This document shows, piece by piece, positions 1 to 8,213 of a DNA stretch of 64,000 bases (position 1 is the first letter of the stretch; every line of letters starts with the position of its first letter). This DNA comes from Halobacteriales archaeon YIM A00010 (GTDB lineage: Archaea; Halobacteriota; Halobacteria; Halobacteriales; Haloarculaceae), in the NCBI GenBank assembly GCA_025041175.1, contig JAKCFJ010000004.1, positions 434,001 to 498,000 of the forward strand. The letters are read 5' to 3'. The translations under genes were made by a program, and so were the position numbers. The notes beneath the pieces are model-generated. The model saw only the letters and a list, made by a program, of their open reading frames with translations. It was not told where the DNA came from and made no database searches.

Positions 1-1
1 C

Positions 2-310
2 ACTTCCCCCGAAGAGAACGGCCACCAACGATCAGGAGGAGATAGGGTCGACTGGTCGGATATCGATCCCTATCGTGGTCGGATACCACCGGGTCACGAT
101 TCAGAGTGGACGATTGCCTCGATCTCCCGGCGCTTCAAGCACGGCCAACATGCCGGCGATGCAGTTGACAGTCCGACTGGAGAGCCAGTCAGGCTCGGTG
201 ATCCCCATTGGTACGTAACAATCAGGCGTGATCAGTTTCCGGACACCAGAGGGGTAACAAGCCAGTACAACCACTACGTCTTTCCGGATACGGACGCGCT
301 TGCGGCGTGA
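2..310 (+). CDS. C-terminal part of a hypothetical protein cut by the left edge
   Basis: An open frame runs from the left edge of the window for 102 codons to a TGA at 308-310, with no ATG, so the start lies outside the window. The product is charged and soluble, has a stretch reading GDPHWYVTIRRDQFPDT and ends FPDTDALAA, with composition typical of a real haloarchaeal protein. I do not recognise the family. It ends about 170 bp before the first origin box. The opposite-strand frame over the same bases is basic and low-quality, so I prefer this one. Confidence 0.5.
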   Translation, partial: TSPEENGHQRSGGDRVDWSDIDPYRGRIPPGHDSEWTIASISRRFKHGQHAGDAVDSPTGEPVRLGDPHWYVTIRRDQFPDTRGVTSQYNHYVFPDTDALAA

Positions 311-481
311 TTTGGAGACGAACCGGAGACCGAGTGATGTCATCTCTCTCTGGCACCAATCCTCAGCTCGGTGGTCTCGTTGACGTTGTAGGATCTTTTA
401 TTGGTCTTTTCACGTCTACCGAGACTCAGCCGGTTCGAATCCACCTCTGCTACCACCGCTGTGCAACAGGTCGAATCAGCA

Positions 482-547
482 GGGGGGGGATCAGAGTGTA
501 ACATCCAACAAGTATGGTCAGCAGGGGAGGGGGGATCGGAGTGTAAG
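482..547 (+). repeat. Two origin recognition boxes downstream of orc1
   Basis: Two direct copies of a G-string followed by ATCRGAGTGTAA lie at 482-502 and 523-547. They have the same orientation as the copies at 1881-1904 and 1961-1987. G-strings attached to an inverted-repeat core are the known haloarchaeal form of ORB elements bound by Orc1/Cdc6. These two lie just beyond the 3' end of the initiator gene. Confidence 0.7.
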
Positions 548-555
548 TAGCCGTC

Positions 556-1806
556 CTATTCGAACTGTTCAACGATCTCGCTCAGCCGATCCTCACCAAC
601 CTTATCGATCACGAGGGCCGGATCAACTGCGAGACTATACATATTCGTCATGCCACGTCCTCGGCCACGTCCGTGACGGTCCCCCTCGAGAATGTTTCCA
701 TGCACCAAGTCATTGAGCTTCTCTCGGAACGTCCCCTGTTGGTACGTCTCTGCCCCAACCAGCTTCGTCAATCGTTTGTATCGACGGTAGAGCTGTGTTG
801 TCCCTTCGGGAGTCTCCCCAGCCCGATCTGCTTCGAGGACTGTTAACAGCGCGATCTTCCGTTGTGTTGTCTCACCGCGGATTCCCTTTCCGATCGTCTC
901 CTCCTGAATCTCTTCACGAGCGTTCCGGACGTGGGCCTCCTCAACAGTCTCACATCCATCGTCCAGGGCGAGATCGCACGCCGTCGACAGGAGGTGAATC
1001 GCTTGCCGGGCGTCACCGGTATCTTGCCCAGCGAGGGCTGCACAGAGTGGAATGACATCACCTGTGAGGACCCCACTCCGAAGATGCTGTGAATTCTTGA
1101 TTCCGTCCTCGAAATACGTCTCCCGGAGAGCATGAGCGGCTCGTCGAGCAAGAATATCTCGGAGCTGATTCGCGTCGTATGGACTGAATACTACCTCTCG
1201 ACTCCCGAGCGAGGATCGGATATCAGCATCGAGATTCTCGTGGAACTGATAGTCATTCGTAATGCCGATCACCCCGATCGAAACCTCCTCGATCGAGGCT
1301 CGGGGGAGTTCATAGAGAACGTAATTGTCTTCTTGAATTCCGTCGATCTCGTCGAGCACGATAATCACCATGCCCCCAATCGCCTGAAGATCCTCCGAGA
1401 GCATCTCAAATAGCTCGACTTTGGTTGGACCACGTGGCTTCTCAACGGTTTTGTTGTACCGAACCTCACGTGCTTTTTTGACGAGCTCGGCGAGCACATT
1501 CCATGATTTACCGGCCCCTTTGCAACTGACACGCAGCACCGTGAGCGTGATGTCATCCTCGCCTGCCGCCCACTGCTGGAGTTGCTCTGTTTTGAGGTTC
1601 ACCCCGACTGTCTTCCCTTGCCCTGTTGGCCCATACACGAGGATATTCCGCGGTGAGCCACCAAGAGTAATCGGTCGCAATGCCGAGTGAACCCTTGATA
1701 GCTCGTCCTCACGTTCCGGAAGTTCCGTTGGCTTGTACGTATCCGGTTCCGGATCGAGGATGTCGACATTTTCATAAATTCCCTGTTCGCCACCGAAGGA
1801 TTCCAT
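556..1806 (-). CDS. orc1/cdc6: Orc1/Cdc6 family replication initiator
   Basis: AAA+ origin-binding initiator that recognises ORB repeats and helps load MCM helicase. Numbering from the upstream ATG at 1845, Walker A (GPTGQGKT) is at residues 72-79 and Walker B (IIVLDEID) at 161-168. A sensor-1 stretch follows (GVIGITND), and the C-terminal third should be the winged helix that contacts DNA. The longer frame starts at 1845. I prefer the ATG at 1804-1806 because the sequence TTTATATG at 1834-1842 is placed as a TATA box for that start, and family members begin close to the FGGEQGIYEN segment. Without the extension the protein is 416 residues, normal for the family. The gene is read away from the AT-rich region and is flanked on both sides by ORB-like boxes, so it is probably the initiator of this origin. 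Confidence 0.95.
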   Translation of the reverse strand: MESFGGEQGIYENVDILDPEPDTYKPTELPEREDELSRVHSALRPITLGGSPRNILVYGPTGQGKTVGVNLKTEQLQQWAAGEDDITLTVLRVSCKGAGKSWNVLAELVKKAREVRYNKTVEKPRGPTKVELFEMLSEDLQAIGGMVIIVLDEIDGIQEDNYVLYELPRASIEEVSIGVIGITNDYQFHENLDADIRSSLGSREVVFSPYDANQLRDILARRAAHALRETYFEDGIKNSQHLRSGVLTGDVIPLCAALAGQDTGDARQAIHLLSTACDLALDDGCETVEEAHVRNAREEIQEETIGKGIRGETTQRKIALLTVLEADRAGETPEGTTQLYRRYKRLTKLVGAETYQQGTFREKLNDLVHGNILEGDRHGRGRGRGMTNMYSLAVDPALVIDKVGEDRLSEIVEQFE

Positions 1807-1833
1807 GAGTAAGCGACTCCATACACTCTGCCC

Positions 1834-1842
1834 ATATAAATC
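1834..1842 (-). promoter_or_regulatory. TATA-like box for orc1/cdc6
   Basis: The minus-strand sequence ATTTATATG lies about 30 bp before the ATG at 1806. This is the spacing expected for a leaderless or short-leader haloarchaeal transcript. It overlaps the longer alternative coding start. Confidence 0.4.
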
Positions 1843-1880
1843 CATGGGAGTGAAGAGAGTGAAATGAGTGAAGAGAGTGA

Positions 1881-1987
1881 CGGGGGAGGAGGACAGAGTG
1901 TAACTACAGACATATTATTATCTATGAAAAAGAGCGAGACCAAAGGGGATCACGTCCACTGAGGGGGTGGGGGGATCGGAGTGTAAC
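1881..1987 (+). repeat. Two origin recognition boxes upstream of orc1
   Basis: Copies at 1881-1904 (CGGGGGAGGAGGACAGAGTG then TAA) and 1961-1987 (G-string, ATCGGAGTGTAAC). Both face the AT-rich region with the same polarity as the boxes at 482-547. The second is nearly identical to the box at 523-547 and to the inverted box at 2309-2335. Confidence 0.75.
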
Positions 1988-2308
1988 TCTCCACAGCGGT
2001 ACCCCCACTACTTCCACGTCAACGATGGGCAACCACCATAATACCGGGTGAAGCTACGCCTACACTAGGGCCCTATCGGAAGGATAATTGCAGCGGTTCC
2101 ACTGGACGCCACGTAGAGATACTCGCGTTATTATAACGTTTTCCATTACGCTAGGTAAGTAAGTAAGCGTAATAGTGGAAGAAATGGACTAAGAATGTAT
2201 TTAACAGGGAAATCATTCCGTCGCCTCTATCCTTCGAATGCTTCATTTTGGCCATCCTTTATATCTTCTTCCAAGCGGTGAACTCCCCGCCCTTCCCCCT
2301 CTCCTTCA
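1988..2308. other. AT-rich unwinding region of the putative replication origin
   Basis: This gene-free stretch is bracketed by oppositely oriented origin boxes (1961-1987 and 2309-2335). From about 2120 it is AT-rich, with TTATTATAACG and an inverted repeat, ATTACGCT at 2145-2152 paired with AGCGTAAT at 2166-2173, whose loop holds three GTAA tandem units. Inverted boxes around an AT-rich segment next to orc1/cdc6 match the known layout of haloarchaeal origins. Function is inferred. Confidence 0.7.
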
Positions 2309-2335
2309 TTTACACTCCGATCCCCCCTCCCCCCG
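2309..2335 (-). repeat. Inverted origin recognition box
   Basis: TTTACACTCCGATCCCCCCT followed by more C residues, the exact reverse complement of the GGGGGGATCGGAGTGTAA core. It closes the origin on the right and abuts the 3' end of the neighbouring kinase frame. Confidence 0.75.
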
Positions 2336-2337
2336 CG

Positions 2338-3600
2338 TCATATCGCCTGTTTCCTCAGCGGCCGCGGCAGCCGCGTTCTCTTCTGATGATTGAAGGAAGG
2401 AGTTCCTCTCGTTTTCGCAGTGGGAATATTCTGGTGGTCCGATACTCTCCGAGAGTCCGACCGCCAACACGGGACTGTACATTCTCGGGCGGATCGTTCT
2501 TTTGGCGGCGCTAGCGACACTGCTTGGCCTTGACGGGCTGCTCTAGCAAGGGGTTCCAACGATCTCCTCGACGCGGTTCGTGCATGTCGTTCGACGGCCG
2601 CTCCCCGCCCGTCAGCGGTGTCGAGATCGGGCTGAAGGTTGCCGAAGGTCCGGAGCCACTGTCTGAATTCATACAGCGCGCTGCGCTGTTCATAGCCCGC
2701 TGGGAGGTCCCGGACGGATCGATAGCCACTCACAAACCGGTCTTGGATCGTGGGTGTATCGTGGTCCGCGAGCTGCCGCTCGAGCAGAGTGACGGCGATC
2801 GTGACTTGCAGCTCGGGCGGGCCAGCCATCACGTCTTCCCAGTCGACGATGGCACTGATTGCTGGCGTTGAATCGGTCGTCACGAGGACGTTCAGTGGAT
2901 TGAGGTCCTCGTGGATTACCGTTGACTCAAACGAACGGGCTAACGTTCCCTGTCGATCGTGATACCAGTCTCGTGCTGGATGCGCGAGATCTGCGAGCGG
3001 TGTTTGCTCAAGACACTCGATCGCTTGCTCAATCTCGACATCGAACTGGTCCTGCCAACGCCGAGTATCGTCCAAGACCCGCAGTTCGTCATCGATCACT
3101 TCCAACTCACCGAACCGATCGAAGGAGAACGTCTCGTGAACGAGCGCGAGATAGCGGCCCAGCTGCTCGATCATGTTTCCCTGCTGTGCCGTCGATAGCG
3201 AGTCATCGGTCTCCGACAACACGGTGCCGTCAATGTGCTCTATCAGTATGTAGGGCGGAAGCTTGCCACCTGACTCAGTGACGCGACTACTCACGGCCGG
3301 AACAGGAACGGCCGTCTCCGCAAGTCGCGTGAGCACCGTCGCTTCGACCGCGAGATTCCGAAGAGCAGTCGCTTCGGGTGGGAGGGCCGTTCGGTAGATC
3401 TCACTGGCGTCGGGATCGTCCTCGTCGATTTTTGCGAGTTTGACTACATACTCTGGCCGATCGTCATCGTCAGTGGACTCAGACATCACAAAGAACGCGA
3501 ACCCGCGTGACGACTGCGAGGCTGGCGTGAGCTGTGCACGTGAGCTGATGGCGTCACAGGCGGTAGTGAGGGTATCAAGTCGTTCGTCACGGGTAGTCAT
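2338..3600 (-). CDS. Aminoglycoside-phosphotransferase-like kinase (APH family) with atypical C-terminus
   Basis: Predicted small-molecule kinase of the APH/choline-kinase fold. The catalytic loop VIHEDLNPLNVL and the metal-binding IVDWEDVMAGPPE are clear, as is the hinge region PPYILIEHIDGTVL. It shares layout and motifs with the kinase at 11149-12174, so the two are paralogues in one window. After about residue 330 the sequence becomes basic and rich in Arg and Ser, running some 70 residues beyond the usual family end to stop just before the inverted origin box. This suggests the original stop was lost by frameshift. ATG at 3598-3600 is preferred to the one two codons upstream. Substrate unknown. 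Confidence 0.75.
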   Translation of the reverse strand: MTTRDERLDTLTTACDAISSRAQLTPASQSSRGFAFFVMSESTDDDDRPEYVVKLAKIDEDDPDASEIYRTALPPEATALRNLAVEATVLTRLAETAVPVPAVSSRVTESGGKLPPYILIEHIDGTVLSETDDSLSTAQQGNMIEQLGRYLALVHETFSFDRFGELEVIDDELRVLDDTRRWQDQFDVEIEQAIECLEQTPLADLAHPARDWYHDRQGTLARSFESTVIHEDLNPLNVLVTTDSTPAISAIVDWEDVMAGPPELQVTIAVTLLERQLADHDTPTIQDRFVSGYRSVRDLPAGYEQRSALYEFRQWLRTFGNLQPDLDTADGRGAAVERHARTASRRSLEPLARAARQGQAVSLAPPKERSARECTVPCWRSDSRRVSDHQNIPTAKTRGTPSFNHQKRTRLPRPLRKQAI

Positions 3601-3800
3601 ACACAATTATAAGATGAATGGGGTGAAAAATACTGACGGATTCTCAAATACTATCATGTTCATTCAAAGAGCGCAACGGATGGGTGCGGTTCAGGCCACC
3701 GCTCGCAGCAGCATGTAACCAACAGTGATACCCGTGAGCAGGGCTGTTGGGAGCAGATCAGGCCAGTCACGGAAGACAAGGAGAAAACACCACAGTTTCT
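3601..3800. other. Gap with a possible membrane-protein remnant
   Basis: No complete gene. On the minus strand a frame ending at 3691 encodes a hydrophobic tail (LWCFLLVFRDW then ALLTGITVGYMLLRAVA) without any start codon. It may be the last transmembrane segment of a lost membrane protein. Confidence 0.25.
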
Positions 3801-4130
3801 TTACATTTCTTCGGAGAGATACGTCTCAAGCATATCGGTGATAAGCGCCCAGAAGTGGGCTTTGTCCTGAATGACGTGGCCTTCCCCATCGATGATTTCG
3901 AGTCGGAACTGGTCACCCGCTGTCCAGCCCCGGTCTCTTAGCCCATCAGCGAACGCCAGGGCTTGGTCAGTGGCGTCATCCTCGCCTTGGATGATACAGA
4001 CTGGACAGCCGACATCGGCTGTTCGGTGAACCGGGCTGATTGCCTGGAGCTGTTCCTCGGTCGTTTCTCGGGCTGGATCAGCGATGATGCGCCGCTGTGC
4101 ATAGCGATTGGGCTCGCTGAATACTGACAC
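3801..4130 (-). pseudogene. C-terminal fragment of an alpha/beta hydrolase
   Basis: About 109 residues resembling the end of an S9-type or dienelactone-type hydrolase. It keeps the region around the catalytic Asp (CIIQGEDDATD) and the catalytic His (IDGEGHVIQDK), but the nucleophile elbow and N-terminal half are missing. Homology stops at the IS-like terminal inverted repeat at 4124-4148, so the gene was probably cut by insertion followed by rearrangement. The missing part is not found on the far side of the element at 6421. Confidence 0.65.
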
Positions 4131-4148
4131 AGGTCCTTGTTTAGACGC
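4124..4148 (+). repeat. IS-type terminal inverted repeat (left copy)
   Basis: CTGACACAGGTCCTTGTTTAGACGC is an almost exact inverted match to 6397-6421, with 23 to 24 of 25 positions matching allowing one gap. It marks either a remnant end of a related IS or the left end of a larger mobile unit spanning 4124-6421. Confidence 0.6.
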
Positions 4149-4261
4149 GGAGCAACAGCCCGTTCCTTTCGTTAATGACGCTATAAATCAGCCGCTCAGT
4201 TAAACTGCGGATGTAACCTCCTACAAAAGGATACAAGTGGCTGATGGTGCTACAGAATGGC

Positions 4262-5491
4262 ATGATTTCTGAGCAATTCGACGCGTTCTTGCTTGACCTT
4301 GACGGGGTAGTGTATCTCGGGGACGAGGCCCTACCGGAGGCGGTCGAGTCGGTGAATCGCCTCAATGAGCGGGACAAGGAACTACGATTCCTGACGAACG
4401 ACCCACGCCCTCAGCGTCAGACGATCGCGAACAATCTTCGCAAACTGGGGATCGACGCGGAAGAAGACGAGATCATCACGTCGGGCTGGGCGACCGCCCA
4501 CTACCTCTCCCAACAGGATGTGACCACCGCTGCTGTCGTCGGTAGCGAAGGGCTGGAAATCGAACTCCAAGAGGAGGGCATCGAGGTCACGGACGACGAT
4601 CCCAATGCGATGGTCGTCGGCGCGGACGAGAAGACGTCGTATCAAGACATCCAGCGGGCGGCGAGACACATCCAGCGGGGAGCGACGTTCGTGGGGACGA
4701 ACCCGGATGGGTCGTTCCCGACCCCAGACGGGCCCGCACCCGGGGCCGGGGCCATTGTCCGAGCAGTCGAAGCTGCGGCGGGGACAGAGCCGACGGTCGT
4801 TGGCAAACCCGAGCCGCTTATGTTCGAGATGGCTCTCGACGGGCTGGCCGACGACGTGCAAGCGGTCGTGATTGGCGATAATCCTGCCACGGACGTTCTC
4901 GGCGCCCACCGTGCGGGGCTCACCGGGATTCTGGTGGCCGAGGACGAACCGACTGCCGCATCTGCTCGTGATCTTCAGCAACCAGATTTGACGATCTCGA
5001 CGCTTGCAAACCTCTTCACGGACACAACCGACACGTGGGAGGCACCTCCCTATTCGTGGCCGGACGAGATACGTCCGGGTGTCGCTGCTGTCGTAGTGAA
5101 TGACGCAGATGAGGTGCTGTTGCTGAAACGCGCCGACAAAGAGCAGTGGGCGCTCCCGACGGGCACGGTCGAACGGTGCGAACCAGTCGGGGACGCTATC
5201 ACACGGGAGGTTGAGGAGGAAACGGGACTGCAAATAGCGGTTGAGCGGTTGATGGGCGTCTATTCACACCCGGAACAGCAGGTGTTTTCGTATCCCTCAG
5301 GCAAGGCAGTTCACTTCGTCACGAATTGCTTTCGGTGTACCATCGAGGGGGGGACACCCGAGGCCGACGAAGAGGAAGCCCTCAAAGTCGGATTCTTCGA
5401 CATGAACGATTTGCCGTCGGACATCCTCCCGATGCAACCGCAGTGGATAGCCGATGCAAATGATACGGATGGTTCTCCTGCAATTCGATAA
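4262..5491 (+). CDS. HAD-superfamily (NagD-type) phosphatase fused to a NUDIX hydrolase
   Basis: Two-domain protein. Counting from the upstream ATG at 4244, the N-terminal class IIA HAD domain shows motif I LLDLDGVVYLG (residues 16-26), motif II TND (51-53), a GKP lysine (187-189) and the metal-binding GDNPATD (211-217). A linker at about 255-275 leads to a NUDIX domain whose box fits GX5EX7REUXEEXGU at 307-330. HAD-IIA enzymes dephosphorylate small sugar or nucleotide phosphates, and NUDIX enzymes cleave nucleoside diphosphates linked to another group. A fusion suggests sequential hydrolysis of one metabolite, which is inference. The ATG at 4262 fits the family start. It sits between matching IS-type inverted repeats, with an IS5-type element directly downstream. 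Confidence 0.88.
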   Translation: MISEQFDAFLLDLDGVVYLGDEALPEAVESVNRLNERDKELRFLTNDPRPQRQTIANNLRKLGIDAEEDEIITSGWATAHYLSQQDVTTAAVVGSEGLEIELQEEGIEVTDDDPNAMVVGADEKTSYQDIQRAARHIQRGATFVGTNPDGSFPTPDGPAPGAGAIVRAVEAAAGTEPTVVGKPEPLMFEMALDGLADDVQAVVIGDNPATDVLGAHRAGLTGILVAEDEPTAASARDLQQPDLTISTLANLFTDTTDTWEAPPYSWPDEIRPGVAAVVVNDADEVLLLKRADKEQWALPTGTVERCEPVGDAITREVEEETGLQIAVERLMGVYSHPEQQVFSYPSGKAVHFVTNCFRCTIEGGTPEADEEEALKVGFFDMNDLPSDILPMQPQWIADANDTDGSPAIR

Positions 5492-5500
5492 ATACACATG

Positions 5501-6421
5501 CTGTACTGACCGAAGTTAGGGAGCACGTTCGACATTTCTCACAGCTGCTTTCAGTACGAGCTCACGGAATTGCCCGAACCACTCCGTGCCCGGAGTGTGT
5601 CGCCGTACCGCTGCTTGAGCGCGAAGAACACTGCCTCGACGAGTAGACTGTCGATGATAGGTGCCCTCGTCATGGCGAGCGTTATGCGCCATATCCAGCG
5701 GGTAGAACTCTCGGTGTTTGATTGCTGACCGAACGTTAGCTTCCCGAAGTTCCTCGCGGAGGTCGTCCCAATCATAGCCCTTGTCAGCGGTCACGGTCTG
5801 TAGCCGGTCGAGGTTCCGTGTGAGTACCTGCCGCCCAACGCGGGTGTCATGTGGCTGCTTCATCGAACAATGAATGTCTAACACGGTGCTGGTTTCGCAG
5901 TCGACCAACGCTGTCGCCTTTACCGATCTGAAGGTGTAGTCTGTCCGATTTGCGTAGTGGCGACTAGCAGAGTATCGGTCGAAGCCAGTCGCGTCGATAG
6001 CCTGTACGTCACCGGTATCGTGGAGATCAGCGGAGAGTCGAAGGAGGGTTCGCCAGACTGCCATCTTGAGCTGCTGCTTCCGTGCGCAGACGGTCGTAAC
6101 GTCTGGCAGCTCGCTCATTTCGAGATTCAGTTTCTCGACGATGCCATGCATCTCGTGAAGGACATTGAGGAGCCGTCGATATGGCAGATCAAGGTATTCG
6201 CGGAGACCGTGGATCACAACGATCACCCAGTCAGCGTAGCCACCGTCGCCCTTCTTGACCGGTGGTGAAGCATCGCCAGAGACAGCGCGTTTTGCCAACG
6301 TTACGAGGCGATCCGTAAATTGAGAGAGACGAGAGGGCACACTGCTCAGTTCTGGCTTTGAAATAGGTTAGTTTGCCGAAGTGAGTCGTCTCTCTGGCGT
6401 CTAAACAAGGCCCCTGTTCAG
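5501..6421 (-). mobile_element. IS5-type insertion sequence, decayed
   Basis: About 920 bp enclosing a single transposase gene. The right end is 6397-6421 (CTGAACAGGGGCCTTGTTTA on the minus strand). The left end at 5501 begins CTGTACTGACCGAAGTTAGG, a weaker inverted match. No clear target duplication is seen. The transposase is frameshifted, so the copy is unlikely to move on its own. Confidence 0.65.
5516..6340 (-). pseudogene. IS5-family transposase, frameshifted
   Basis: The frame reads through 274 residues with recognisable IS5-type features: the first acidic residue in VQAIDATGFDRY and the second in VTADKGYDWDDL. Around 5590-5660 the natural continuation (VEAVFFALKQRYGDTLRAR) lies in another frame, and the original frame returns for EWFGQFRELVLKAAVRNVE. 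Two compensating shifts have therefore changed the segment carrying the catalytic Glu. Probably inactive. Confidence 0.8.
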
Positions 6422-7602
6422 TTATCTGCCGGGAATTGACCGCTTTCCGCGAACTGAACGCTCGGCCCAATCCAGTTACCGTCTTCATCGTAGTGGAGGT
6501 TGATGTCCCATCCAAGCTCTTGCCAGATCTCAGTAAGTGGATTCCGTAACGAATCAACTACGTCGGCTTCCTCTAGTGGAATTTCAGTCAAGTCAGTCGT
6601 GTACTGTCCCGTCCGCAACGGTTTCCGCTTGGGCGGACCAGATATCCGAGTTTCATAGGAAACCGTCGCTCCTTTTGCATCCAGCAGGCTGATGAAACAG
6701 AACACGGTCCCGGTCACACCCATATTCCTCAAAGCCCGAATTCCGGCTTGGACAGTGATACCTATCTTACAGTCGAGCGATTCCTTAGACCTCCGAGCAT
6801 TATTCAGCAGGAGTCCGTCCGCTTCATCTTCTCGGAACACCCACGTATCCACGGCCTCAAACAGGCCGTCTTTCCGAAGGTATGTGTAGGATTTGTAGGA
6901 CTCCCCCAGCTGATCGCCTGCATTCAACTTTCCCTTCCCTACCGACTCAGTTCCAGGGTGGATATTCAACTTGCCTACCCTCGGGAGGCCGGAGAGATCG
7001 TCGGATCGTTCAACATAATTACCACTGAATACACCATTAGGAATCAAGTGGATGACCGCTGCTGGCCCTTTCTCAAGGTCGCTAGCGACATCTTTTCGGT
7101 TAGAAATCAGATCCAACCGTTCGTCCCGCAACCCGATGATTTGATCTATATGGTCATCATTCCGCTTCGGGTTGAACCCGAAGTGTCGTTCAGCAAGATC
7201 TGGTCGTTCGTGACCGGTGATACCGATGATGTGTCGTCGATGCATGATTTTCAGGTCCCAGCCGTACTTCTCTTCGATCTCTTCCTCCATATCCAGTTCC
7301 TGCTGGCCGGTCACACGTTGGTTCGTTACGAAGACTAAGAGGTCAAATGACTCGTCCTGTTCTTCCTCAAGTTCTCCGACACTTTCTGCATCATCCCGCA
7401 GTTTTCCCCGCCAATTATTGTCGACGCTCGCGTGCCCGATCCCTTTCCGGCCGTTAATCGCGATCCGTGCGTCCCACCCGCCGTCAGTGCCGATGACGCC
7501 GCTTTCGTGAACGTCATAGCCTTCGTTCCGTAGAACCTCTCCCGTGATCTTCTCGAAGGTCGTGCCATCGACCGTATCAACGGCCCATTCGAGTTTATCC
7601 AT
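6418..7602 (-). CDS. Restriction-endonuclease-like (Mrr-type fold) protein with an unknown C-terminal domain
   Basis: The N-terminal 70 residues resemble Mrr-like nucleases: TTFEKITGEVLRNEGYDV, then GGWDARI with the metal-binding Asp at about 44, then GIGHASVDNNWRGKLRDD. Related proteins usually have Glu or Gln where His57 lies here, so the PD-(D/E)XK site may be altered or non-cutting. Residues 90-150 continue as an alpha/beta segment (LLVFVTNQRVTG, KIMHRRHIIGITG). The C-terminal half (from about 175, AAVIHLIPNGVFSGNYV) is a separate domain that I do not recognise. The stop overlaps the end of the neighbouring IS. Role unknown, possibly defence against foreign DNA. No methyltransferase partner is adjacent. 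Confidence 0.65.
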   Translation of the reverse strand: MDKLEWAVDTVDGTTFEKITGEVLRNEGYDVHESGVIGTDGGWDARIAINGRKGIGHASVDNNWRGKLRDDAESVGELEEEQDESFDLLVFVTNQRVTGQQELDMEEEIEEKYGWDLKIMHRRHIIGITGHERPDLAERHFGFNPKRNDDHIDQIIGLRDERLDLISNRKDVASDLEKGPAAVIHLIPNGVFSGNYVERSDDLSGLPRVGKLNIHPGTESVGKGKLNAGDQLGESYKSYTYLRKDGLFEAVDTWVFREDEADGLLLNNARRSKESLDCKIGITVQAGIRALRNMGVTGTVFCFISLLDAKGATVSYETRISGPPKRKPLRTGQYTTDLTEIPLEEADVVDSLRNPLTEIWQELGWDINLHYDEDGNWIGPSVQFAESGQFPADN

Positions 7603-7871
7603 AGTTCCTTTTCATTAGCGTTGATGAATAACAGTTTGCTTCATCTCTATCGCTGGTCGTATACTGGTATTTGCTGCATCCCATAATTTAGAAGAATGAT
7701 CTTGTGAATATTGAATTATTAACATACTTGCTCCAAACTAGGGTGGGACACATGCATCGAGAGCACAACTGGTTCATCATTCTCATCGAGCCAGAGCGTT
7801 GAGTGGTCGGCATGGGGTGGCTTGTGTGGGGGATCGTTACCCTCTCCGACGGTTTTGAGTTCTTGATCAAC

Positions 7872-8111
7872 TCACGACCGATCGCAGTTGCACCTCTCTT
7901 CCCCGGTGATCAGCCGCCGGAGGCACGCGGTGTCGGCTGTCTCGTCAACCTTCCAGTAGTCATTAAACCGCTCTCTCAAATTGTGGGAGAGCGCGTCGGC
8001 AAGTGCTCGACGGACACCCTCCCCCGGCTCCTGATCGTCGTCAGCGTGCTCCTGCACGGTGGAAACGAATGCTCGGTACGCAGAATTCGGATGACGATTG
8101 AAGCGGCTCAT
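7872..8111 (-). CDS. Small hypothetical protein
   Basis: 79 residues, acidic and soluble, with haloarchaeal composition (STVQEHADDDQEPGEGVRRA) and two Cys near the C-terminus (EERCNCDRS). No recognised domain. It lies in a 970-bp interval between the nuclease gene and the HNH operon. The overlapping plus-strand frame is hydrophobic and less convincing. Confidence 0.45.
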   Translation of the reverse strand: MSRFNRHPNSAYRAFVSTVQEHADDDQEPGEGVRRALADALSHNLRERFNDYWKVDETADTACLRRLITGEERCNCDRS

Positions 8112-8213
8112 GCTCGTCTCTCGCTTTTTCGACGGTCTAGTTGATTATAGTCGTTGTGACGATTCAAAAACATCGGAAGTAAGGGGTGTGGTCGTTGTGT
8201 CCTCGGGTGATCT

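Noticed and set aside
101-343. 80-codon minus-strand frame at the left end
   Set aside because: Basic, low-quality composition. The plus-strand frame over the same bases is acidic and looks genuine.
423-460. tRNA 3'-half-like sequence (GGTTCGAATCCACCTCTGCTAC)
   Set aside because: The T-arm does not pair well (GCCGG against CCACC), and no matching acceptor or anticodon arm lies upstream. It may be an old attachment site, but this cannot be supported.
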